A stretch of 64,000 nt of DNA. Origin: ECT2AJA-044 sp965658225. GTDB taxonomy: Bacteria > Bacteroidota > Bacteroidia > Flavobacteriales > ECT2AJA-044. The translations under genes and the position numbers were made by a program. Numbering within the stretch: position 1 is the stretch's first letter; every line of letters begins with the position of its first letter. The notes beneath the pieces were generated by a model, which was not told the origin of the DNA, did not search any database, and worked only from the letters and a program-made list of their open reading frames with translations. The DNA is taken from positions 34,347 through 98,346 of the forward strand of contig CBFHRK010000002.1 of assembly GCA_965658225.1 (NCBI GenBank), given 5' to 3'. Below, in pieces: positions 8,586-15,883 of the stretch.

Positions 8586-10251
8586 GAACCGCTTTAAATC
8601 TATTTTTTGCGCGGGTTTATTGATTTGCGCCTTCGGCGCGATGGCTCAACCCGGCGATCTTGGCACGGAAGAAATAACCGTTGTAAAAGAATATGACCCC
8701 ACACTGTCCGACGCAATTAAAATTCAGGTATTTCCCGAACTTGTAGACACAGCTGCGGAGCCCTTAGTTTTAAACTACCAAATAATGCCTTTGGAGTATC
8801 GCACGACCTTCGAACCAGATCCAATTGTGCCTGCCCGAATCAGTAAAACGAAACTCGATAAACTGTATAAGAATTATCTAGAGGTCGGATACGGCAATTA
8901 CACGACTCCGTACCTATTCTTCTCGCACTCGAGCCGACGTCAAAGAAACTGGTCGGGTGGCATATCACTGCGTCATTTAAGCTCGCAGGGAGGGATTGAT
9001 GATTACGCATTTAATGGTTTTGGGCAGAATAATGTAAGTGCCTTCGGAAGTCGCTATTACAATAACTTTACGTTAAGTGGCCGACTTTCTTACGATCACG
9101 ACCGTGTGCATTTTTACGGGAATACGGCTGTCGATGCCGACAAAGCAGCGATACGACAAGATTACCATTCGGTTGGAGCGGCCTTCGCATTTAAAAGCGC
9201 AAAGGAACGAGAGGCTTCCTTTTTCGATGGTATTGAAGTCGATTATATGCGCTTTTTTGATGCCTATAGCGGAGAAGAAAATAACCTACAGTTCAAGAGT
9301 GAGTTCAGCGTTCCAGTGAAAGATGAATTGTTTCGACTCGATTTAGATGCACAGTACCTGAACACCGCGTTTGACACTTTAAGTCAAGACTATTTCATTT
9401 TAGCCGTAAAGCCCCGAATTGAAAGTACGTATGGAGCATTGCATTTCACTTTGGGAATCCACGCTTATATTACGAGTGATTTAACAAGTGAAAGCACACG
9501 AGCTAATTTCTTTCCACAAATTGATGTAACCTATTCATTGGTTGACGATATTCTTATAGCCTATGGAGGGTGGGATGGAGCAGTAAATACAAATAGTTAC
9601 CGCTCATTAAGCCTGGAAAACCCCTTTATCCAAGACTTTTTTCAACAGGATGTGACCATCCAAAAAGGACGTTTGTTTGCCGGATTAAAAGGCGCATTGA
9701 GTTCCCAAGCTTCTTTCAACGTTCAGGCACAATTTTCGTCCTACGACGACTATGTGCTCTTCTATAATAATCCATTCGCGCCTTCAGCCGGAGCCTTGGA
9801 TACGAACCGATTCAAAGTCACTTATGACGATATGCGGATTTTCGGAATCATGGGAGAAGTCTTTTTTCAGACTAGCAACAAGTTCACTGCCGGACTCCGG
9901 GGAGAATTCAATAGCTATTCACCCGATCAAGTGGCAGCAGCATGGAATTTACCAGCGCTGCGTTTGACTGCAATGGGTAAGTACGCGCTCGGTGAAAAGA
10001 TTTACTTGAATCTCGATGCCTTCCTTGTGGGTGAACGACAAGTGTTACCCACAAGTTTGGCAGGAATTCCGGATAATGCGGAAGTTTTGCCTGCGTATAT
10101 AGACCTGAACCTCGGAGCCGAGTATCGTTATTCCGAGCTTTTATCGGCCTTTTTAAGGGTGAATAACTTAACCGCGTCGAGATACGATTTGTGGCTGAAT
10201 TATCCCGCACAAAGGTTTAACGTCATGGGCGGTTTTACCTATCGTTTTTGA
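8575..10251 (+). CDS. Outer-membrane beta-barrel protein coupled to the TPR protein
   Basis: This protein of about 558 residues has a signal peptide (NRFKSIFCAGLLICAFGAMA, then Q) followed by the string EEITVVKEYDPTLSDAIKI and then many alternating amphipathic strands with aromatic girdle residues, ending in Phe (GGFTYRF), as outer-membrane barrels do. Similar proteins are often named TonB-dependent receptors, but no plug domain of normal size is visible. I chose the ATG at 8575 over 8560 because the signal peptide is then normal; the start overlaps the end of the TPR gene by 11 bases. The EITVV segment resembles a TonB box, which is an inference. The ligand is unknown. Confidence 0.82.
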   Translation: MNNKNRFKSIFCAGLLICAFGAMAQPGDLGTEEITVVKEYDPTLSDAIKIQVFPELVDTAAEPLVLNYQIMPLEYRTTFEPDPIVPARISKTKLDKLYKNYLEVGYGNYTTPYLFFSHSSRRQRNWSGGISLRHLSSQGGIDDYAFNGFGQNNVSAFGSRYYNNFTLSGRLSYDHDRVHFYGNTAVDADKAAIRQDYHSVGAAFAFKSAKEREASFFDGIEVDYMRFFDAYSGEENNLQFKSEFSVPVKDELFRLDLDAQYLNTAFDTLSQDYFILAVKPRIESTYGALHFTLGIHAYITSDLTSESTRANFFPQIDVTYSLVDDILIAYGGWDGAVNTNSYRSLSLENPFIQDFFQQDVTIQKGRLFAGLKGALSSQASFNVQAQFSSYDDYVLFYNNPFAPSAGALDTNRFKVTYDDMRIFGIMGEVFFQTSNKFTAGLRGEFNSYSPDQVAAAWNLPALRLTAMGKYALGEKIYLNLDAFLVGERQVLPTSLAGIPDNAEVLPAYIDLNLGAEYRYSELLSAFLRVNNLTASRYDLWLNYPAQRFNVMGGFTYRF

Positions 10252-10376
10252 GCCTATCGGCTCGATTTCCCCCCGATCTTATCCAAAAATGATATTGGTG
10301 TTCATAATTGTTGAAAAAATGTTGAAAAACCTAGGGTTGAAGCGGGTTTCCGCTCGCTTTTCGGGTTGGAAATTGG

Positions 10377-10384
10377 TATCTTTG
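10377..10384 (+). promoter_or_regulatory. Bacteroidota -7 element (TATCTTTG) for gyrB
   Basis: TATCTTTG lies 37 bases before the gyrB ATG in the 170-base gap after the barrel gene. This predicts a leader of about 30 bases. No upstream TTG at standard spacing is visible. Confidence 0.55.
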
Positions 10385-10421
10385 TTAGGATAAGATTAAG
10401 ACCTAATTACCTGTTCTTTTT

Positions 10422-12371
10422 ATGAGTGAAGAAAACAAACCAAAGGAGTACGAAGCCGGAAGTATCCAAGTCCTCGAAGGACTAGAAGCCGTTCGTAAAA
10501 GGCCCGCGATGTATATCGGAGATGTGGGCCAAAAAGGACTCCATCATTTGGTATACGAAGTCGTCGATAACTCTATCGATGAAGCTCTTGCAGGACACTG
10601 CGATAATATTTTTGTAACGATTCACGAAGATAACTCGATTACAGTTCGAGACAACGGTCGTGGAATCCCCGTTGATATTCATCCGAAAGAAGGACGTTCT
10701 GCCTTAGAGGTAGTTATGACGGTACTTCATGCAGGAGGTAAGTTCGATAAGGATAGTTATAAAGTATCGGGTGGACTACACGGAGTTGGGGTGAGTTGTG
10801 TGAATGCGCTTTCAATTGCCTTGAATGCTACGGTCCATAAAAATGGAAAAGTATACGAGCAAAATTATGTTCGCGGTATACCTCAAGCGGACGTAAAGGA
10901 AATTGGAACCACAGATATCCGAGGTACCGTTGTTCACTTTAAACCTGATGCAGAAATATTTACAGAAACCGAGTATCGTTACGATATTCTCTCTGCGCGT
11001 ATTCGTGAACTAGCCTACCTGAACAAAGGCATTCGACTAACCATTACCGACGAACGCCGCACGGACGATGACGGAGCTTTTATTACCGATTCTTTTTTCA
11101 GCGAAGGTGGATTAAAGGAGTTTGTGGAGTTTCTTGATGAAAGTCGTGAAAAGCTTCTTGAAGAAGTAATGTACATGGAGGGCGAACGCAACGATATTCC
11201 TGTGGAAGTAGCCATGCATTACAATACCACATATACGGAAAATGTGCACTCCTATGTAAATAATATCAACACTCACGAAGGAGGAACCCACCTATCAGGT
11301 TTCCGCCGAGCCTTGACGCGTACCTTGAAAAAATACGCTGAAGAAAGTGGGATGCTCGAAAAAGAGAAGATAGAAATTGCCGGGGATGATTTCCGTGAAG
11401 GACTTACAGCAGTGATTTCCGTGAAGGTGATGGAGCCTCAATTTGAGGGCCAAACCAAAACCAAATTAGGGAATTCAGAGGTTTCGGGAGCCGTTGACCA
11501 ATTGGTAGGTGAAATGCTTTCCAATTACCTAGAAGAGCATCCTAAATCAGCTAAAACGATCATTTCAAAGGTGATCTTGGCTGCTCGTGCTCGTCATGCA
11601 GCGCGTAAAGCTCGTGAAATGGTGCAGCGTAAAAATGTTCTCACGGGGACCGGATTGCCAGGGAAGTTATCCGATTGTTCGGACAAAGATCCGGAGGCTT
11701 GCGAGATTTTCCTTGTCGAGGGAGATTCGGCAGGAGGAACGGCGAAGCAAGGGCGTGACCGTAAGTTCCAGGCTATATTACCATTACGTGGTAAAATCTT
11801 GAACGTAGAGAAAGCTATGCAGCACCGTGTTTTTGAAAACGAAGAAATCAAAAACATCTACACGGCATTAGGCGTTTCGGTAGGTACGGAAGAAGACGAA
11901 CGCGCTTTAAACATTGAAAAACTTCGCTACCACAAAGTAATTATCATGTGTGATGCCGACGTCGATGGAAGCCACATTGCAACCTTGATCTTAACGTTCT
12001 TCTTCCGATATATGAAAGAGTTAGTTGAATCAGGATACATCTACATTGCAACTCCTCCATTATACCTCGTAAAGAAAGGATCGAAGGAATCTTATGCTTG
12101 GAGTGATGACCAGCGCGATCGAATGATGATTGAGTTTGGTGGTGATGACAAGAAAGGAGTGGGCGTTCAGCGCTACAAGGGTCTTGGAGAGATGAATGCA
12201 GAACAGCTATGGGAAACGACCATGCGACCAGACGGTCGAACGCTTCGTCAGGTAACCATCGATAGCGCTGCAGAAGCCGACCGCGTGTTCTCTATGCTCA
12301 TGGGCGATGATGTTCCACCTCGTAGAGAGTTCATTGAGAAGAATGCGAAATATGCGAAAATAGACGTGTAA
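10422..12371 (+). CDS. gyrB: DNA gyrase subunit B
   Basis: GyrB is the ATPase subunit of DNA gyrase, which introduces negative supercoils in the cytoplasm. The 649-residue protein has the GHKL ATPase motifs (VVDNSIDEALAGHC near residue 47 and GGLHGVGVSCVNALS near 118), the transducer region, and the TOPRIM motifs EGDSAGGTAKQGRD near 434 and DADVDGSHI near 511. It lacks the large C-terminal insertion of gammaproteobacterial GyrB and has the usual length for Bacteroidota. It stands alone with its own promoter and a strong downstream terminator. ParE is the main alternative, but the TAKQGRDRKFQAILPLRGK region favours GyrB. Confidence 0.96.
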   Translation: MSEENKPKEYEAGSIQVLEGLEAVRKRPAMYIGDVGQKGLHHLVYEVVDNSIDEALAGHCDNIFVTIHEDNSITVRDNGRGIPVDIHPKEGRSALEVVMTVLHAGGKFDKDSYKVSGGLHGVGVSCVNALSIALNATVHKNGKVYEQNYVRGIPQADVKEIGTTDIRGTVVHFKPDAEIFTETEYRYDILSARIRELAYLNKGIRLTITDERRTDDDGAFITDSFFSEGGLKEFVEFLDESREKLLEEVMYMEGERNDIPVEVAMHYNTTYTENVHSYVNNINTHEGGTHLSGFRRALTRTLKKYAEESGMLEKEKIEIAGDDFREGLTAVISVKVMEPQFEGQTKTKLGNSEVSGAVDQLVGEMLSNYLEEHPKSAKTIISKVILAARARHAARKAREMVQRKNVLTGTGLPGKLSDCSDKDPEACEIFLVEGDSAGGTAKQGRDRKFQAILPLRGKILNVEKAMQHRVFENEEIKNIYTALGVSVGTEEDERALNIEKLRYHKVIIMCDADVDGSHIATLILTFFFRYMKELVESGYIYIATPPLYLVKKGSKESYAWSDDQRDRMMIEFGGDDKKGVGVQRYKGLGEMNAEQLWETTMRPDGRTLRQVTIDSAAEADRVFSMLMGDDVPPRREFIEKNAKYAKIDV

Positions 12372-12394
12372 TTGTTTTAACAATGCGCTACAAG

Positions 12395-12429
12395 AAAAAA
12401 GGCTTCCCAATTAATTGGGGAGCCTTTTT
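12395..12429. terminator. Bidirectional intrinsic terminator between gyrB and the T9SS cargo gene
   Basis: A stem formed by AAAAGGCTTCCCAA and TTGGGGAGCCTTTT with a TTAA loop is flanked by A and T tracts. It lies between two convergent genes and can serve both. Confidence 0.85.
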
Positions 12430-12430
12430 G

Positions 12431-14356
12431 TTATCGGAGTAGGGTAACTGTGCCTCGATCGACCACTTCACGATCACTAAAGGTCCGGAAATACAGTCGA
12501 TAAGTATATACATCTTGAATAGCCTCGCCGTCTGTATCGTTAATTAATCCATCCCAACCGGTAAATAAATCAGTAGTCTCAAAAACGAGTTGACCATTTC
12601 GACTATACACTTGAAGAACATAGGTATTTGGATCTGCACCAATTACTCTAGGAATGAAATAATCATTGGTGTTATCGCCATTCGGTGTAAAGGCATTTGG
12701 AACATAAAAGAAGAATTCCTCAACTACAAAAAGCGTTTTTACGATTATTCCAGTACAGCCGAGACTATCGGTTACGGTCATTGATACAAGATATTCGCCT
12801 TCTTGATTGTAGGTGTGACTAACCGCGCTGTCATTTCCGAAACCACCATCACCAAAATTCCACAACCAACTCGCCACTGATTGGGTAGTGTCGAAAAAGA
12901 GAGCCGTTGGATCTGATGTTTCAACCGTATCAGGCCCTTCAAATCCGGGAACGGGAGCAAAATGAAAAGGAACGGTGTATGAGTCTTCAACGGAACAGCC
13001 GTTCACATCCACTGCTGTAACCGAATAGGTGCCGGCAATTAATTGATCGATCGGACTTCCAGTAAGACCGTTACTCCATGTAAATGAATAGGGAGGCGTA
13101 CCTCCTGAAACAGTTACGTCAATTAAGCCATCCACTTGATTACAGGCCTCAGGAAGAACGAGTAGACTGTCCATTGTAAGCGTGAAGTCCTGATTTGTCA
13201 CTTCAAAAGTATCGACTCGGGTACAGCCAAATCCGTCGACACAGGTCATTACATAGGTTCCAGCTCCTATGCCCGATAAAGTATCCCCTTGGGCACCATT
13301 ATCCCATGAGATTTGATAAGGTGTAACTCCTCCCGTGATATTCGGGACGATCGATGCCAGCAAGTTCCCGCAACGATCATTAACAATGATCGGGTTGATT
13401 ACAAGACTGTCGGGTTCATAAACCGTCACGGTATCCGTAATACTACAGCCAACGAAATCGGTAACCGTTAATAGGTACGATCCGGCCGCGAGGCCGCTAA
13501 TAGTTGCCGCCGTACTGCCGGTCGACCANNNNNNNNNNNNNNNNNNNNNNNNNNNNNNNNNNNNNNNNNNNNNNNNNNNNNNNNNNNNNNNNNNNNNNNN
13601 NNNNNNNNNNNNNNNNNNNNNNNNNNNCGGGAAGTCGATGTATGTGTTGCCCACGGGAAAGTAGGCATAACCATCTTGATTTGCATTCCAAGTTAATGGG
13701 GCCGTTACGGGTCCCGCATTTCTCCCAGGAACGATTACCGCAGTTGATAAATCGGAATTTGTAATTCCGTGAATAGCTTGTCCATTATTCCATGTAGTAC
13801 AGAGCGGCTTACTCTGAAGATGCATTTCTATATGATTGTCGGCTTCAAAAAGCTTTATCTGCGAACTAAAGAGCAAATTCGTGCACGAAAACATCGGGAC
13901 TTCGCAAAAGGCAGCTACAAACACACGTGCTCCCGGAGGGCCGTAGGTTCCGTACAAAACTCCATTTACACCAGGTCCTGTTACGCCGGGATTAATATCT
14001 TGCCAAGGTCCCATAATCGCGTTGGGAGGAGTATTTCCGGGCGTTGGCGCAGGGCCCGTTATTTGCCAATTAGAGTATTGGTTGGCTTGGAGTGTATCAA
14101 AAGTGATGTAGTTGTTCGAACTGAATAATATTTTATCGTAGGTGTTTCCAAAATACTGAAAACTGAAGCCCAAAGGAATAACACCTGAGAAAACATCATC
14201 TGTCATAGTTAATGCCGTACCGCTTACGTACGAAACTTGAGCACCAAGATCAACACTGTCATTCCCACAAATGACCTGATCTAATCCGGCAAAAATTTGA
14301 CCATTCGACCAAAGCGGTGCCAAGGCGATCAACACAACAAATAAAATTCTTTTCAT
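12431..14356 (-). CDS. Secreted SprB-repeat protein with T9SS type B sorting domain (contains an N run)
   Basis: The protein has a signal peptide (start MKRILFVVLIALAPLWSNGQ), an N-terminal domain with ILFSSNNYITFD, three visible SprB-type repeats (for example VSGGTPPYSFTWSNGL and ITGGVTPYQISWDNG), a PKD domain (WLWNFGDGGFGN) and a C-terminal gliding-motility-associated domain starting VPNAFTPNGDNTNDYF. The last domain is the type B T9SS signal, so it should be exported to the cell surface, perhaps as an adhesin. I use the ATG at 14356 because the longer reading adds 26 residues before a clear signal peptide. A 99-base N run breaks it just before the first readable repeat. Confidence 0.88.
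   Translation of the reverse strand: MKRILFVVLIALAPLWSNGQIFAGLDQVICGNDSVDLGAQVSYVSGTALTMTDDVFSGVIPLGFSFQYFGNTYDKILFSSNNYITFDTLQANQYSNWQITGPAPTPGNTPPNAIMGPWQDINPGVTGPGVNGVLYGTYGPPGARVFVAAFCEVPMFSCTNLLFSSQIKLFEADNHIEMHLQSKPLCTTWNNGQAIHGITNSDLSTAVIVPGRNAGPVTAPLTWNANQDGYAYFPVGNTYIDFPXXXXXXXXXXXXXXXXXXXXXXXXXXXXXXXXXWSTGSTAATISGLAAGSYLLTVTDFVGCSITDTVTVYEPDSLVINPIIVNDRCGNLLASIVPNITGGVTPYQISWDNGAQGDTLSGIGAGTYVMTCVDGFGCTRVDTFEVTNQDFTLTMDSLLVLPEACNQVDGLIDVTVSGGTPPYSFTWSNGLTGSPIDQLIAGTYSVTAVDVNGCSVEDSYTVPFHFAPVPGFEGPDTVETSDPTALFFDTTQSVASWLWNFGDGGFGNDSAVSHTYNQEGEYLVSMTVTDSLGCTGIIVKTLFVVEEFFFYVPNAFTPNGDNTNDYFIPRVIGADPNTYVLQVYSRNGQLVFETTDLFTGWDGLINDTDGEAIQDVYTYRLYFRTFSDREVVDRGTVTLLR
13529..13627. other. 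Assembly N run (99 bases) hiding repeat sequence
   Basis: The gap falls between the end of the N-terminal domain (TYIDFP) and WSTGSTAATISGL, which is the second half of a SprB-type repeat. The first half of that repeat, normally about 35 residues ending in a GGxxPYxYxW motif, is missing. Unlike the gap at 2415, closing this one would not give a normal domain. Confidence 0.75.
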
Positions 14357-14383
14357 GAACGAGTAGGTAAGTAGGCTCGGTTT

Positions 14384-14391
14384 CAAAGTTA
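14384..14391 (-). promoter_or_regulatory. Bacteroidota -7 element (TAACTTTG) for the T9SS type B gene
   Basis: On the minus strand this reads TAACTTTG, 27 bases before the ATG at 14356. It is about 60 bases from the divergent mdh element, so the two promoters share one short intergenic region. Confidence 0.5.
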
Positions 14392-14449
14392 TTAAATTAG
14401 ACGTATAAAAAAGGCCTCCCGTTTGGTCGCTCACTCACATTACGTTTCT

Positions 14450-14457
14450 TAACTTTG
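14450..14457 (+). promoter_or_regulatory. Bacteroidota -7 element (TAACTTTG) for mdh
   Basis: TAACTTTG matches TAnnTTTG, with a TTTG at 14422-14425 upstream at slightly long spacing. It predicts an mdh leader of roughly 40 bases. Confidence 0.55.
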
Positions 14458-14499
14458 CCAACCGAAGAAATCTTCTAAACTTTTTTAAAACAAGTCATT

Positions 14500-15432
14500 A
14501 TGAAAGTTACCGTAGTTGGAGCAGGAAATGTAGGGGCAACATGTGCCGACGTGCTTGCACACAAGGAAATAGCCAACGAGATCGTTTTAGTCGATATCAA
14601 AGAAGGCTTTGCTGAAGGGAAAGCACTCGATATCTGGGAAACTTCTCCAATTAATTTATACGATTCCAGAACTGTAGGTTCTACCAATGATTACGAGCGC
14701 ACAAGAGATTCAGAAGTAGTTGTCATTACTTCAGGACTTCCTCGTAAACCGGGAATGAGTCGCGACGATTTGATCGCAACCAACGCGGGCATCGTAAAGT
14801 CGGTAACAGAGAATGTGATTAAGTATTCGCCAAACGCAAAAATTGTTATTGTTTCCAATCCATTGGATGTAATGACCTATCAAGCATTTCAAACGGCTGG
14901 TGTTGATAGCAGTCGTGTTTTCGGAATGGCGGGTATTCTCGATACAGCGCGCTACCGTTCTTTTCTAGCAATGGAATTGAATGTTTCTCCGAAAGATATT
15001 CAAGCGGTTTTGATGGGAGGACATGGCGACACTATGGTTCCATTACCTCGTTATACGACGGTTGGGGGAATTCCGGTAACTGAATTAATCAGCGAAGATA
15101 AACTCAATGCAATTGTCGATCGCACCAAAGTGGGCGGAGGTGAAATTGTGAAGCTTCTTGGAACTTCTGCTTGGTATGCTCCTGGAGCTGCAGCGGCGCA
15201 AATGGTTGAGGCCATTGTTCGCGACCAAAAAAGAGTATTCCCAGTGTGCGCACTATTGAACGGGGAATACGGAATGGACGGAATCTACCTAGGAGTTCCC
15301 GTAATTCTTGGGAAACAAGGAATCGAGCGTATTATTGAACTCGATCTTAACAGCGATGAGCGCGCACTTCTTGAAGAATCTGCGGGTCATGTTCGCAATG
15401 TTATGAAGGTTCTAGACGATATGAACATCTAA
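14500..15432 (+). CDS. mdh: Malate dehydrogenase
   Basis: Malate dehydrogenase converts malate and NAD+ to oxaloacetate and NADH in the TCA cycle. The 310-residue protein starts with a Rossmann motif (VVGAGNVGATCADVL), has Asp34 in VLVDIKEG, which favours NAD+, carries the active-site loop region GLPRKPGMSRDDL with substrate-binding arginines, and has the catalytic histidine in MGGHGDTMVPLPRY. It is of the LDH-like type common in Bacteroidota. It is monocistronic, with its own promoter and a terminator shared with the convergent DCC gene. Confidence 0.96.
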   Translation: MKVTVVGAGNVGATCADVLAHKEIANEIVLVDIKEGFAEGKALDIWETSPINLYDSRTVGSTNDYERTRDSEVVVITSGLPRKPGMSRDDLIATNAGIVKSVTENVIKYSPNAKIVIVSNPLDVMTYQAFQTAGVDSSRVFGMAGILDTARYRSFLAMELNVSPKDIQAVLMGGHGDTMVPLPRYTTVGGIPVTELISEDKLNAIVDRTKVGGGEIVKLLGTSAWYAPGAAAAQMVEAIVRDQKRVFPVCALLNGEYGMDGIYLGVPVILGKQGIERIIELDLNSDERALLEESAGHVRNVMKVLDDMNI

Positions 15433-15450
15433 ACTCCTTTGAGTTTTATG

Positions 15451-15486
15451 GGAAAGCCCTTCTATTTATTTAGGAGGGCCTTTCTT
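15451..15486. terminator. Bidirectional terminator between mdh and the DCC gene
   Basis: GAAAGCCCT and AGGGCCTTTC form a stem with one bulged base and an AT-rich loop, followed by a T-rich tract. It sits between convergent genes. Confidence 0.75.
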
Positions 15487-15487
15487 T

Positions 15488-15883
15488 TTATGGCAAGAAA
15501 CGATTGGCCCAATCAGCGCTGGGCAGGAAGCAAGTGGATCGCCTTCCGAAAACGCGGTAGCGGTTTCTCGCAATGAAATTATACAGCATATTGCTTACTC
15601 CCTTCGGGAGGATGCCAAACACCCGAATCCATTTCCAACCCTTTAAGTAACCAGCAATTTCGAAAGCCGCTTCCGACTTCATAAAAAGCTGACCATTGTT
15701 CGAAACAATAATGCTGTTTGCATTTTCAATCAACTCATTGGGTAAGTATTTATTGGCCGTTTCTCCAGATAAGGGGGCGAGCTTGAAATAGCCCGATCGA
15801 TCGCGCGGAAGTATAAATTGAACGGCTCGGCTGCACAAATTGCAGTGTCCGTCAAAAAAAATAGTCGGATGTTTTAGTGTCAT
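15488..15883 (-). CDS. DCC family (DUF393) thiol-disulfide oxidoreductase-like protein
   Basis: This 131-residue protein carries the family's name-giving motif near the N terminus, FFDGHCNLCSRAVQFIL, with Asp11, Cys14 and Cys17 as the DxxCxxC signature. The fold is thioredoxin-like and the family is thought to do thiol redox chemistry, but substrates are not well known. The length is normal. Its start codon overlaps the stop of the upstream T9SS cargo gene (ATGA), so the two are co-translated; whether the redox protein acts on the cargo is unknown. The next gene, mdh, is convergent. Confidence 0.9.
   Translation of the reverse strand: MTLKHPTIFFDGHCNLCSRAVQFILPRDRSGYFKLAPLSGETANKYLPNELIENANSIIVSNNGQLFMKSEAAFEIAGYLKGWKWIRVFGILPKGVSNMLYNFIARNRYRVFGRRSTCFLPSADWANRFLP

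Noticed and set aside
10250..10263. GAGCC/GGCTC hairpin after the barrel gene as a terminator
   Set aside because: Only five pairs and no proper T run follow; it is much weaker than the other terminators here.
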